The notes: generated by a model from the letters alone, not told the origin. Counted from the stretch's first letter, positions 1-13,085 are shown. The stretch: DNA of 64,000 nt from Gordionus sp. m RMFG-2023 (GCF_954871325.1 NC_088779.1:1800846-1864845), one strand, 5' to 3'. Translations and numbers: made by a program.

Positions 1-143
1 ATTTCTAGGGAACTACAGTTAAAATTCTCCCGAATGTGCCTGGAAAAATTAATAATTTCTAGGGAACTACAGTTAAAATTCTCCCGAATGTGCATGGAAA
101 AATTAATAATTTCTAGGGAACTACAAGTTAAAATTCTCCCGAT
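1..143. repeat. 54-bp tandem repeat, about 2.7 copies
   Basis: Units start at 1, 55 and 109, each with ATTTCTAGGGAACTACA. The third is cut short near 143. The array may continue beyond the left edge of the window. A short open frame crosses it only because the unit length is a multiple of three, so I do not call it a gene. Confidence 0.9.
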
Positions 144-765
144 TCTTAGTTTGAAAGAATCTGGTACCCCTGGTTTTACCGTAATTACTTTTAATTATAA
201 TCGTATCATTTACGCATTATAAATACTAATACTCCGTAAGATATGTATTCTTACCATTCTTACGTTCAGAGAAAATTTGTGGAGATTCGATCATAATTAT
301 TATAATAATGGCAATGTTTTGTAAAAAAAAACTTTTATACTGTACCCAATCCATCCGGGCAAAAACACTGAATTCGTAGTTAGAGCGAATTGGAGACGAG
401 GTATACAAAAATAATCTGTAATTTTGTATCTCCCATCCCGCATCGAATTCGCGCCTAAATGTAAATTCGGGGTAGCGCGTTGTGTTTAAAATGGTGTAAA
501 ATAATTGCTAACCCTCCCACTAGCCAATGACTATATTATAAATTAAAATTTAACACTCCCCCCCCCCACTCCCATCCCATCTTATCCGAATCTGATTCCT
601 CCTTCAATTTCAATCACGATCACGTGTCACACCACTTCCACTCCCCGCAAAAATCCTAAGGTTCAAAACTTGTCGCCATTTTTTTATCGCTCAAATAACT
701 TGCGTATCCAAATTTTTTGCAGTTCATTCTTCTTCTTTTTTTTAAACCTATATATATGCAAATGA
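144..765. other. AT-rich sequence, no gene seen
   Basis: No recognisable coding or mobile sequence. A run of C residues lies near 560-569 within otherwise AT-rich DNA. Confidence 0.5.
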
Positions 766-1070
766 CCTGTAATAATACCTAGAATGACGATGCATTCATT
801 AAAAGTGTAACATCAAATGAAAAACAGCTGTGGACGCCATTTTGGTTACCCTTATCATTATTAAAAAAATTTTAAAAACGAGAGGCCAATTTAATTCCTA
901 AAGTTTGACGCGAACTTTATTAAAGAAGAAAATTATCAATTTAAATAGCAGTTTTAATCATGAAAATAATTTCTATATGTGGGTTACCAAAATGGCGGGT
1001 CCAGCTGATTTGCATTTCAACGACGCTTTTCAAGTGCATCGATTATGAATGCATCGTCATTGTATGTATG
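766..1070. mobile_element. Palindromic MITE, family IR-1 (copy 1)
   Basis: The two ends are long imperfect inverted repeats. The left arm runs through GACGATGCATTCATT, then CAGCTG and GCCATTTTGGTTACCC. The right arm repeats these in reverse complement (GGGTTACCAAAATGGC, CAGCTGATTTGC, GAATGCATCGTC). The middle is AT-rich and has no coding potential. Three further copies lie near 15.9, 39.4 and 40.5 kb. Confidence 0.8.
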
Positions 1071-2190
1071 TGACTAAAATAAATAAAAATTAGATGTTTT
1101 GTTCTAGTAACATTATTTTAATTCGACCGCGTTTTATATATTATTTATAATTTTTCATATAAAAAAAAATAATAACAGGCGTTTTAATTTAAACGTAACG
1201 CGAAGAAGCGAACCCCTACGCGAAAAAAAAGAAGGTTAAAATAAAATGAATAAGATGGTTTCTCTCTCACTTTTCGAATAAATTAATAGGATAAATTCGG
1301 AATTATACATTTTTTCGTTCTCCTTAAATTATGATTGGTCCATTTCGAATCGCGATTTCATTGGCTGTTTTGATCAATTTTTTTTTTAAAAAAATATACC
1401 CACTAAAATTGTAAAAATTAAATATTTTTTTGAAACACAAAATAAAAAAATTGTCTGCGTTGAGAGAAATAACGGCCGCCGGAAGGAAGATTTTTTTTTG
1501 TAAAAAGGCACTTCTTTGCAAATAAAATAATTATAAAAAAAAAAATAATATATTAAATAATTTCTTCCAATTAAAATAATTGATTTCGGGTATTTCACAA
1601 ATCAATAATATTTATTAATTCCTTTCATTCCTAATTCCTCCCCCCCCCATCCACCCATCCATTCCTTATTTAGTGGCGCCATTTTTTTTTTAAATTTAAA
1701 AAATATAATAAATAAAGTTTTTTTTTAGTAGGTAGATAAAATGGGAAGATATAAAAATGTAGAAATTTGTTATTTTATACGAATCGACTAAAATAAATTT
1801 AATTAGATATATATATAGTTACGAAAACTCCTCCGAAGGAATTCGCGCCGAAAGTGGCGCGGTTCGGGTTTACAGCTGATTTCCAAAGACACCGTTTGGA
1901 CCTACAATATAAAAATCGAACCTGACCGGCCCAAGACCTATTATTATTTTTTTTTGGTCTCGATTTTAAATACCAAATATACAATAAGATAGAATTAATT
2001 TGTGAGGGAAATAATAAATATAAAGATTTAATAATATTATCATCAATAAAGATTCGATTGAAAAAGAGTTTTCCTCCGAATGTTTTCCACTTTTTTTCTC
2101 TTTTTTTTTAAAAAACCAACGAGTACACGTGATAGATACCACCATTTTGCTCGATAATCCATTTCCCTTTTTTATATCCTTTCAAAAGCC
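1071..2190. other. AT-rich sequence, no gene seen
   Basis: A GC-richer patch near 1845-1940 is open on the plus strand for some 40 codons but has no clear splice or start signals. I see no mobile element. Confidence 0.45.
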
Positions 2191-2194
2191 CACT

Positions 2195-2300
2195 TTAAAC
2201 AAGCTTGATGAGCCCAGCTGGTTATTTTTATTATTATTTGTACTAGCATATGAGTCAGCTATAGCGCCATTTTGTGGATTTTGGACGTCATCTGATATGC
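2195..2300. mobile_element. Half copy of palindromic MITE family IR-4
   Basis: AAACAAGCTTGATGAG followed by GAGTCAGCTATAGCGCCATTTTGTGG matches the arms of the more complete copy near 7.06-7.25 kb. The open frame at 2129-2443 crosses this repeat and is probably not a gene. Confidence 0.5.
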
Positions 2301-3790
2301 AGGGGAGTAGCCTAAATTTATCCACGAGGAAAGGGGGGTTAGGAAATTTTAGGAAAATATGGAATGTTCTAGGTTTTAAAATGTCGGGTCAAAACGATAT
2401 TGGGGGAGCGGGCTTTAATGGCGAAATTTTTATTTTTTGTTGAAAAAACCGGATTTAAAAATGTCACGGATCAGGTGACATAACACCTAAGTACCAGGGG
2501 GTTGGGCTGCGACATTAGGGTCTGTCGGAAAATTTTTCCTTAGGACCCACGGTATCTTTGTTACCTCATTCATATCTGATATTATATTTACTCTTGGTCT
2601 GGCGCGTGACTGTGAACTGTGGTATTTCTTACCCTGTGAGGTTTATGGGAACCATATTGGATGGAGAGTATGTCAAACCCGATTGCCGCCAGATATTTTC
2701 AACGCCATGTATCTGTTTAGGACACTGGATTTATAGGAACGCGATATCGACGCTCACTACATCTTACATCCACAATAAAGAAGAGAGAAGAAATAAAAAC
2801 CATCAAATTTATCTTTAAACCTTTTCTGGTTATATGACAAATATAGCTATCCTAAAAGTAAAACTCTACCTAAATTCTGAAATCAAAAGAAAAATAACAT
2901 ATTGGAGATGATCTGGGACTGATCTTAAAATAATCTCAAATCCCAGATTTTCTCGGAATCCATTTTCCCCGAGGAATTTGAAGTTTTAAAAATTTTGGAA
3001 TCAAAATTAAAAAAAAACTATTCTGAAATTCCTGCTTACATAAAAAGGTAGATTTTAAGAATTACCATTTTGATGAGAAATTATTATAAAAAATTTTTTT
3101 TTAAGAATATCCAATATTTTAGAAAAATTATACCAGCTTTCACTAGGCTGTGTCCAAAATATGAAAAAGATTTTAAATTTCACAAATTTTCGAAATTTTA
3201 ATAAAAAATAAATAAATAAGCTATTTTAAATATAAAAATAAAAATCATGTCCAAAACATAATTTCTAAGAAAATTTTTATAAATTTCAAAAAAAAATAAT
3301 TTGAGTTATTAATTTTTATAAAATGGGTTTTGGACTACAGCAGGAAATAAAGGTTTAGTAAATTTTCCCAATAAAAACATATGGTTAAGGCATAACTCAT
3401 TAACCCGGTTTTGAAAACCGAACCTCAAAAACCGAAATAAATTTCAGAACCGTAACCGAACCACATAAAATATTTTGAGATGTCAACTGGTTCAAAACGG
3501 GTTTCGAATGAAGGCAATATGCTTATGTAATGCTACAGAGATCAAAGGTAGAAGACGGAATTTAAATTGACATTTTTTTTTCTCTTCAACTTTATCCAAA
3601 GGTGGTGATGCGAAAATTTCTATTTATGATTGGCGGTGACTTGATGGACATGTTGGAGAACATATAGAAGATATGGAATTAATGGCCGGGCTTCTTCTTA
3701 TCTTTATTTTTCATCATCACGTTCAATTTTTTTAAAAAAAAACAAATCATATAGGTCACACAATAACTAACAAACTTTTTAAAAGTTATC
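2301..3790. other. AT-rich sequence, no gene seen
   Basis: The open stretch at 2558-2818 has no start context or recognisable domain. A patch near 3400-3500 repeats AACCGAACC-like words that recur near 10.0-10.3 and 39.9 kb, suggesting an old degenerate repeat. Confidence 0.4.
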
Positions 3791-4600
3791 TTAGAAAAAC
3801 CTAAGGATTTTCTCATAATGAACAAATAAAAAAAATTATTTGAACGGGAAAAATTCCTTTAAAAACCTATGCTGATGAAAAAAAAAATATCTTTGTTTGG
3901 CGGTAAAGAAATCCCTAAAAACATTTTTTTCCCCTGAAGAAGAAAACCCTTTTAGCGGGAAAGGAACCCTCAAAAACCATTCCTAACGAAAAAATATCTT
4001 TTAGCGGGTAAGAATCCTAATAATACATTGTTTCCTGATGAAGAAATCCTATATCCTTTACTGACAAAAAAAAATATCTTTGTTTGGCGGTAAAGAAATT
4101 TCCTAAAAATATTTTTTTCCCCTGACAAATAAACCCTTTTGGCGGGAAAGGGAAGCCTTAAAAACCCTTCCTAACGAAAAAAATATCTTTTGGCTGGTAA
4201 GAAATCCTAATAATACATTGCTTCCTGATAAAATCATAGCCTGACAAAAAAAAAATCTTTATTTGGCGGTAAAGAAATCACTAAAAACTTTTTTCCTAAA
4301 ATGAATCCTATAAACCTTTCCTGACAAAAAAATAATATCTCTTTGGCAGGTGAGAAATCCCTAAGAACATTTTTCCTGATGAAGAAAACCTTTTGGCGGG
4401 AAAGGGATCCTTATAAACCTTTCCTGACAAAAAAATAATATCTTTTGGCGGGTGAGAAATCCCTAAAAAAAAACATTTTTCCTGATGAAGAAACCCTAAA
4501 ATCCTTTCCTGACAAATAAAAAACATATTTGGCGGGGTTAGAAATCCCTAAAATCAAAGATACCCTTTTGGCGGGAAAGGAACCCTGAAAATTTTTTTTT
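3790..4600. repeat. Degenerate tandem repeat (TTTGGCGGGAAAGG motif)
   Basis: Roughly 70-bp units recur about ten times. Each combines CCTGACAAAAAAATATCTTT, TTGGCGGGTAAGAAATCC, CATTTTTCCTGATGAAGAAA and TTTTGGCGGGAAAGG in variable order and length. The units differ by substitutions and indels, so the array is old. The minus-strand open frame at 4308-4526 is the array read as protein. Confidence 0.8.
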
Positions 4601-7060
4601 TCTTTCTGAAGTTAGAAATTTTCTAGAATATTTCCATTTACAAAGGCCAAACTTTTTTTAAAAAAAAGAAGTTATTAGTGTTGTTAAACTAACTATCCTT
4701 AGTTAACTATAAAACAGGGTAGCCATATTTTTTTCCAGAAATATTCTAATCAATCTTCAAGTTGAGGCTCGAGCTTAGAAGCCTAATTAGAATTATTTTT
4801 TTTTAGCCTAAAAGCCTGACTAAGACACAATAGAGATGGTCAAAGTTAGTTAATTCAACAACACTAAAAGTTATATCGATCACTACCTAAAACACACAAA
4901 AACAAAACAAAAAATTAAAAAATCAAAAATAAAATGGAATATTTTATATTCCACCATTCGAAAGGTTATTCTTATTCATCATAGAAATAAATTAATTTGA
5001 TAATATTCATATTTTGCCATAAATCATATATTATTCTCCTCTCCTTCTTTATTTGTTTTATAGGAAAAATTCAATAATAAAATTATTTCGAAGCAGCATA
5101 ATAATCTTTTCTCTTTATAAAGTTGCCATGAAATTAATAAGTAATTTGTAAAATATATTATATTATAATATTCATTTGAAAAACGAGAAATACATATATA
5201 TATATTCATTTGGCGAAATACAAATTTTTTTTTTAATAAAAAGTTTTTCACGCTTAACAAAGATTCTCTTAGTTGATCCCTCACTTCTTTCATTCGAATC
5301 TTTAAATCTACCTAAAAGGAACTTATATATAAAAAAAACAGGTCAAGAATGACGGAATATGCTTTTAGAAATTTAGATCTTTTTACTCGAGCTATTACGA
5401 CTTCGAGGGGTAGCGGTCGGACTTTGATTAGGTTTAAAAATAGAAAGAAAGAAAGAAAGAAAGACTAGGATCCAAAACCATAAAGAATACATGGGATCTG
5501 AATATAATTAGGAAGTATCCGGGGGAGGGGCATATGTGAGCCCGGATATAAAAATGGTGAACTAAAAAGAGTGTACCATTGAAAGATGCAATATTCTGAA
5601 CAAAAATGGAATAAACTTGTGGCAGATGGGAAAGGTGGAGAAGAGAGGAAAAAATAGGAATATTATGTGCAATGTAAGTAAAGACGATGGGAGGGGGGAA
5701 TTTTAAAAATATATTAAAATAAGATATTTAGGGTATAAGGGAGCAAAAATGTGGTAGAGGAAATCAAGGGGAATTAGATGGCCAGAGGATTAAGTGGTGA
5801 AAGACGAGGTTGCTATGCTCATTATGGGTTCGAGGATATTCGCGTCTTATCGATAGTTTGGAACGAATATAGGCGGGTAACAAAATCGTAAGTCCTAATT
5901 AGTGTGTAGTTAAACGTAATATTTTAACCAGAAAAAAATTTTGCCCTATAAAACCTAAAAGAGATTTCGTGATAGGTTCTAAATCGCTAAAACAAAAATC
6001 GCTAAAAAATTGGGAACCTGGCTTATATCTCCCATAAAAATTTTTAAAGTAAATTTAAAATTAATATTAATAGATACTAGGGGACTAAACACTTGTATTT
6101 AAATTGAAATTTTTTTAAAAAAAATGGCTAAAATGGAAGAAATATCATCCAAATTCCCAATCGGGAACCGAGATTTCGTTTCATGGATTCCTAGAAACCT
6201 TTGTGACCCCATCTATCAGCAAAATCTTCAGGCTCACGTGATACTTTTTTTTCTGGCTAAAAAATATTGATAGCAACACGAGTCCTAAACGTATCTAAAT
6301 ATGGGAGGGCAAGGAATTTAAAAATTAGATGTGAACAGAAAGATGGTGGTATTCCTTCTAATAAATTTTATTATTACATTTATTATTATGCTAAATGTGT
6401 ATGTTAATTTTGTTAAAATAATTTTGATTTTTTTTGATAAAGGGAGAAAGAATATATGGGGAAAATATTGAGTTGCTCGTATAAAATTTGTTTAGATTAT
6501 TTTATTGTATCTTTTTTTTTGTTGTAAAAAATTGAAATTTAAGGGTTTAAGATTAAAAGTATATATGTTTAATTACATTTAAAAAAAAATAAACATTAAG
6601 GAACATATTAGGTTTGGAGGGAAAGTAGGGGGAGGGGCTAGTAGAAATGAAGGTGGAGGGAAAAGGGTAGGAGTAGCGGACCAACCCGAAATCTTAAAGA
6701 CTCGGTCCGGCAAAAATATTGGGCATAACCGGGCCTCTGGATATTCATACGTATTCCTAACTTAAGCCAAAAAAAATCTCCAAAATGTTTACCGTGTCGG
6801 CTGTGCCGATCCACATATTTTTCACCGATCCCATCCGTGGTTCAAAACCGACCCGATAACCGATATCGATCCGATATTTATATTGATTTTTCACCACCCC
6901 TCTTTTTATTTCGAGTTCTTAACCAATATTTTCGATTTTGAATCAGTTACTATTCGAAAGAAAAAATAAATAAATTATAAAATACACTTTTTTTTTGTAT
7001 TTTCTTAACGGATTGGCTACATTTAAAAAAAAAAAAATTGGCGCGAATCGTGGGGAAGGG
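4601..7060. other. AT-rich sequence, short (GAAA)n, no gene seen
   Basis: Contains a short (GAAA)6 array at 5442-5466 and a purine-rich stretch near 5500-5760. No exon-like frame with splice signals was found. Confidence 0.45.
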
Positions 7061-7062
7061 GA

Positions 7063-7246
7063 GGTTTAAAGTTTGAAAGTGCCCATACATAGAAAGTAAG
7101 CTGTAAGCGCCATTTTGTGGGTTTGCATGCTGGCTGATTATAATGATATACATTATTACGATGAATAAAGACAATTTAGTCGAAAATGCAAAAACTACGA
7201 AATGGCGCTATAACTGACTCCTATCTTAAACAAGTTGTACACTTTT
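7063..7246. mobile_element. Palindromic MITE, family IR-4
   Basis: The left arm (AAGCTGTAAGCGCCATTTTG followed by GGTTTGCAT) is answered by a reverse-complement right arm (ATGCAAAAACTACGAAATGG then CGCTATAACTGACTCC). The centre is AT-rich and non-coding. A half copy lies at 2195-2300. Confidence 0.65.
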
Positions 7247-7771
7247 AATTAATGAAGTGCCAATCTGGTAGTATATATACATAATTGATTCAAACAAGGG
7301 ATATAAACCATATGTTGGTCTATTTTGAGCACCCATTGACTACTGGCTAACCTAAAAAATTTAAGAGTGTCACCTCTAGAGAAAAAAACGTCCCTACTAA
7401 GATACGCTATTGACAGTTTTTGGCTCGCCTCTCCAAAGTCCATCTATTTAAACGCGGATGGGTGGATTGAAAATACAATTTATAAATTTAATTCAAATTT
7501 TTTTTAAAAAATAAAAACTTTTCGTTTCGTTAATCGCCGCCAAAAATATCAATTTACATAATAAATTATTTAAAAACGAAATCGAAAAAAAAAGAAGATA
7601 TACTATTACTAAAAAATAGAAATATTAAAAGGCCACCATTATTAAATAAATTGTGAACCATAATAACAATTTCTCATAAATATTTTATTTTAATAGAAAA
7701 TAATATTTAAATCATCACCTAAATTTATAAAATCTTCATTGTAATTAGGATATATATATATGTGTAAGCGG

Positions 7772-8049
7772 TAGTGTTGTTAATATTGTGTATTTGACCG
7801 GTCATACACAATTCGGTCAATTGACCGATATTTGCCCGTTTCGGGTCGATTTTTAAAAACCGGCCGGATTAAGATTTTAGCCAAAATAATATTCTGCGAG
7901 CCTGATGATTTCCGCTCTTAGATGGTGGCCGAGAGGTTTAGGGCTTCTACTCGCCAAATCTTGTCTGCTTGAACAATATTATTTTGGCTAAAATCTTAAT
8001 CCGGCCGGTTTTAAAAAACCTCACTGATTCGGCCTTTTTAACAACACTA
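7772..8049. mobile_element. hAT-A type MITE with internal 42-bp hairpin
   Basis: Outer ends TAGTGTTGTTAA and TTTTTAACAACACTA match the hAT-A family. Inside, 7851-7893 and 7975-8016 are near-perfect reverse complements, centred on CCGGCCGGATTAAGAT, so the single strand would fold into a long stem. The loop holds a tRNA-like segment. The flanking 8-mers match weakly (5 of 8), so the target duplication is not secure. Confidence 0.75.
7918..7965 (+). other. tRNA-Leu/Ser-like 5' half (fossil)
   Basis: GGTGGCCGAGAGGTTTAGGG resembles the D-arm and A box of class II tRNAs (TGGCCGAGNGGTTAAGGC). No B box or matching acceptor stem follows, so it is not a functional tRNA gene. It lies in the loop of the hairpin in the enclosing MITE. 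Confidence 0.45.
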
Positions 8050-8082
8050 TTTATCGGCAATGTGTTGTATTTTTACAACTTT

Positions 8083-8592
<510 letters not shown>

Positions 8593-8997
8593 AGTTGAAA
8601 ATAATATAATATACATTCCCGGTAAAAAAAACATTTGGCGCTAAATTTGTCCAAATTATAAAAACAAACTAATTGGGGAAAAGTTTATATCTCCGAATAA
8701 TTTTTTATTTTGGATGGGTGGTGACAGTGAAGAGCAGGTGAATTTAAAATCCCAGTTCATGTTTTTTTTCCAAATACCAATGGCGAGGGGAGGCTAAAAA
8801 AAATTGAAGGCAGTAGATCAACTCGTATAATTTTTTTAGTTAATTTTTATTTTATGTCACTTATAGTAGAATAAAGTTCGTCAAAAAAAAGTAACGTTTT
8901 TTACACTTATAAAGTACAATTATTTGTATCGATAAAAAAAAAATATTTAATATTAATTTACCCGCAAAAGTTCCTTAAATCTCGTTGGAAACCAATT
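8593..8997. other. AT-rich spacer, no gene seen
   Basis: No recognisable feature apart from A/T runs. Confidence 0.5.
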
Positions 8998-9246
<249 letters not shown>

Positions 9247-10165
9247 ACTATCCTTTCTTTCGTTAAAATATTAAAGAGGTGTTGCGACAAAAATATTCTA
9301 TTATTAAAATTTGATATAGATATATCATAAAACGCTCTTTATATTTTAAAATAAAATGAGGAGACGAGAATGAGACAAAAAAAAATAAGACTTGTCCTAA
9401 ACAAGTTACGGTCTGAACCGGTTTTTTGAGGGCTGCTATCCGGTCCGTTTTGTGTGTATCGGTCTGGACCAACAAACAAACCGTAGCCTTCGCTAGTAGG
9501 GTTAATATTTATCTCGGAAACTACCAGCTGACAGGTGAGTTATAAAAAAATCAGCACTGGGGCCTAGATTTTTTATTTTGGAATTTTTTTTTGTCACATA
9601 TATTAATCTTGATAAGCAAAGTCATTAAAATTTTCGACCATATATAGATGGGGTTAAAATCACATGAGCAGAAACCGCGAAATAATTATTAAATTTATGC
9701 TTTGTCAATAGAATCGCTGAGTCGAATTTTGGAAATTCATATGAAAAAAAAATTCAAATATTAATTAATTGTCTACTTTGGGGAATTCTTTTTCTTTTTT
9801 CGAAGAAATTTTCATTTTTCATTTTTTCGAATAAATTTTTAAAAAATATATAAATATTTTTTTATTTTATTTTTCGAGGAAGTTTTAATTAGATTTTATA
9901 TTTATTTTCTTTTTTGATTAAAAAAAAAATTTTGTTCTTTGATAATGATTGACCAAAAAAAAGAGAAAGTTGGTAAATTTCCGGGATTCGAATCGAAGCT
10001 GAACCGAACCGTTAAACCGGATTATCCGTTATTATTTTCCCGAATTGAAACTGGGTTTAACATTTTAATTTTAACTTTTTTTAAAGATGATAAAATAATT
10101 CAGTTTTTTAATAGTTTTTCCAGTTTGAATCATAAGTCTCAGAATTATCATCATAAGGTATCGGA
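9247..10165. other. AT-rich sequence, no gene seen
   Basis: The open frame beginning at 9939 runs into a microsatellite and shows no domain. Degenerate CCGGTT/AACCGAACC words suggest an old repeat. Confidence 0.4.
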
Positions 10166-10218
10166 GAAAGAAAGAAAGAAAGAAAGAAAGAAAAAAGAAA
10201 GAAAGAAAGAAAGAAAAA
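10166..10218 (+). repeat. (GAAA)n microsatellite, short
   Basis: About a dozen GAAA units with one AAAAAAG interruption. Confidence 0.95.
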
Positions 10219-10599
10219 TTTACTTCTTCCTTTCTCTATAAATATATAATTTGCGAGATGATAATCTTGGAAATATATTTTAATTTAAACCGAAATTATC
10301 ATTTTTACGAAACCGAACCTGAACCATGAACCGTTATTCCTATCTGACACGGATTGGAATCCTGGTAAATTTTGCTTAGAATAAAAAACAGATGATTCAC
10401 GGGGACTCTAATATTTGCAAATTACAAATTTCTAAGGATTCTCCTTTATTCCCCGAACGAATAGAATACGTTTCTTCAAAACACGCTGGTATTTTGAAGT
10501 CTTGAGTATTCTTGTTCTGTCTCGTCTTTGAATAAGCTACATAACAAAAAAAATGTTGTATAATTAGCTTTACTTGAGAGGTATAAGATGATTACAAAA

Positions 10600-10695
10600 A
10601 AGTTCTGGATGAGGTATTGGTGTGGGGGCGGAACGGGGTCAGATGCGGGGGTCATAGGCGGAGGTGAGGGTGGGGTTGGGGGTGGGGGTGGGTAA
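10600..10695 (+). repeat. G-rich tract in AT-rich DNA
   Basis: GTGGGGGCGGAACGGGGTC is followed by repeated GGGGGTGGGG words up to 10691. Several G-runs of three or more lie close together, a pattern compatible with a G-quadruplex on the plus strand. No gene is seen around it. Confidence 0.5.
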
Positions 10696-11012
10696 TTTTT
10701 TTAGGTAGGTATAAAATCAAACTCTAACATTGGCAAGCTTTTTTTTCTTCTTCTTTTAATGACACATTTAATCATTAAATTGTCATGTAGCGGAGAAAAA
10801 TCTTGATATTAAGCAGAATGTTTTTTTAAAAAAAATTCTTCAAAAAAATTTTTTTTACTTTTTTTTTGAGTTTAATAATAGGTGTGATTTCAAATATAAA
10901 AAAAAATTTATATTTAATTTTAAAAAGTAAAAATAATTTTTTAAAAAATCTTTTCATCTTTTTAAGGAAATAAAATTTTGAAATTCTGATGCCAAAATAT
11001 TTATATTTCCAC

Positions 11013-11136
11013 TTCTTCTCTTCTCTTCTCTTCTCTTCTCTTCTCTTCTCTTCTCTTCTCTTCTCTTCTCTTCTCTTCTCTTCTCTTCTCTTCTCTTCTC
11101 TTCTCTTCTCTTCTCTTCTCTTCTCTTCTCTTCTCT
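11013..11136 (-). repeat. (TTCTC)n pentanucleotide array, about 124 bp
   Basis: Pure TTCTC repeats. A second array of the same unit is at 37547-37646. Confidence 0.98.
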
Positions 11137-11191
11137 AAACACTCCCAACATTAAATATTTCGGAAGCACGATCAAAAATTCCTTTATTTAT

Positions 11192-11569
11192 AAATGTCGT
11201 AATGGGGATTCGGAACGTCTTAAATTTTAAATCATTTTACCGAGGAGCGATTTTAAAAAAAAATTTTAACATCCGTTTTAACCGGAAATGCATTCTAAGC
11301 ACGTGTGTTGGAGTACCCAAACTGTAAATTTTTCCAAACAATTTTTGCGATAAACTCTAGAAACTCATCCATTTATAGTAATTAAAAAAAAAATTATATG
11401 TATTTTTGATATAAATTTAAATTTTAAAAAAAATATACCAAAATGTCTATGGAATTGGGTAAAATAATTCTACGCATGTGCGTAAGTGTATTTCCGGTTA
11501 AATCTGGTTTTAAAATTTTTTTTAAAATCACCCTCGGTAAATAATTTACAAAAATTTCGAATCCCGTTT
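11192..11569. mobile_element. Palindromic MITE, family IR-2 (copy 1)
   Basis: Left end AATGTCGTAATGGGGATTCG and inner arm GAGCGATTTTAAAAA, then AACCGGAAATGCATTCTA. The right part holds the reverse complement (TTTCCGGTTAAATCTGGT, TTTCGAATCCC). The centre is AT-rich. It shares all arm words with copies at 11.95-12.32 and 59.13-59.50 kb. Confidence 0.8.
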
Positions 11570-11594
11570 TTTCCGGCTAACTTTACATTATCTT

Positions 11595-11928
11595 TTGGGA
11601 TCCATTTTTATTAAAAAATAAAACTCAAAAATGCGATCTTACAGCAAGAGTGCCATGGTGTTTGGAATACCTATCCTATGATGAATTTAAGACAATTGAA
11701 CTTTTATAAACTTAAATGTAATTTTATTATTAAATTTTTCCACATATTTTATTTATCATAATAAATTATAAAATAAATTCAAAAAAGTTAACAAGGCAAA
11801 ATTGTACACAATCTATAAGATACGTATTCCAAAACATGACAGAATATATATCCGGTAAAAAAAAAACAGATATTTTAGAAATTTTTTTAAAAAACGCGCT
11901 CAATAAAAAATGATTTAGAAATCTTAAC
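11595..11928. mobile_element. MITE family IR-3 (copy 2)
   Basis: The right end carries AAAACGCGCTCAATAAAAAA and the interior has TATATCCGGTAAAAAAAAAA, as in the copies at 8.1, 37.8 and 41.2 kb. The left end is degraded. It lies exactly between two IR-2 elements. Confidence 0.55.
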
Positions 11929-11951
11929 GCTAACATGTATATATGTGCATA

Positions 11952-12322
11952 TGTATGTCGTAAGCGGAATGCGTGGGAATTCGGAAAATCTCAATTTTAA
12001 ATCCTTTACCGTAGAGCGATTTTAAAAAAATTTTGAAAATCCGATTTAACCGGAAATGTTATTCTAGCGCATGCGTAGAGTAATTTACCCTACATTTCAA
12101 CCAATTGCAGCCACAGACATTTTGGTATTTTTTTTAAAAAAAATTTATATTTGAAAAATCATATTAAAAAATAGTAGTTTCTAAAGTTCGCGGTAAATTT
12201 TGTTTAAAATTTAACACATGCTTAGAGTACATTTCCGGTTAAAACGGAAGAAAATTTTGTTTTTAAATCGTCCTCAGTAAATGATTTAAATCAAAAGATT
12301 CGGAATCCCCATACGACATATA
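11952..12322. mobile_element. Palindromic MITE, family IR-2 (copy 2)
   Basis: Ends are TATGTCGTAAGCGGAATG and GGAATCCCCATACGACATA, inverted repeats of each other with some divergence. Arms include TTTACCGTAGAGCGATTT and its mirror in CGTCCTCAGTAAATGATT. TA dinucleotides border both ends, as with TA-targeting elements, although in such AT-rich DNA this is weak support. Confidence 0.8.
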
Positions 12323-13085
12323 AATATATTATATCTTATTTCTACCCCCCCCCCCCCCCCACCCAACCCAAAATTACAGTGTAATAAAGTCGCAATTTAA
12401 TTTAAAATTTTTAAAAATATATATTTATTAAATTAAATTAAAATAGAAAAAATATTTATAAAATCTCCAAAAAAATATAAACGAAGCCCCCCAAAAATCA
12501 AAGGATAAAAATTAATTAGTTTTTTTTTTTTTTTTAATTTAATGTGACCGATAAAAAGATACGAAAAAGAAAATATAATTATTTAGATAGTTTTGATTCC
12601 CATATTTCTTTTAAGAAAGATTTAAAGTAACGAGTAACTTTTTGCGTCAGTTAAGTTCCTTTACCTGAAAAAAAATGGTAACGACGTTACTTTTGACGTT
12701 ACTTTAGTACAATTAATCGTATTACTACAATGTTGTTGAGAGAAAGAAAAAAATCTTATTTCTGGACAATCTCAAAATTCCTTAAAACTACATAACTTCC
12801 GCCAATCGGTTGTTCCAATTTACAACTAGGTCTGACCCCGAGTGGAGGTCTTTACTTGTTAGATTCGACTTTTAACAGGAGTTGAAGGAGGAATCTTAGT
12901 AATTTAGGCAATATAAGTAAATATATATCTTATAGAATTGTTCCCAAATTTTATACGAATAAAGATGTTTTTTAAAGCGATACAAATCTACATTTGCCGA
13001 TACAATATTTCAACAAAAAAAAAAAAATACGCTTAAAATAACGGTTGGTTTTCAAAAAAAATTTTGGAAAAAATAAGCAAAATAA
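12323..13085. other. AT-rich sequence with C16 run, no gene seen
   Basis: A run of 16 C residues lies at 12345-12360. A GC-richer patch near 12790-12890 is partly open but has no convincing exon borders. Confidence 0.4.

Noticed and set aside
1845-1990. Plus-strand open stretch in a GC-richer patch (contains ISKDTVWTYNIKIEPD)
   Set aside because: Protein-like for about 25 residues, but without splice or start signals and partly MITE-like words; too weak to list as an exon.
2129-2443. 104-codon plus-strand open frame
   Set aside because: Crosses a MITE half copy, has no ATG context or domain, and its composition looks random.
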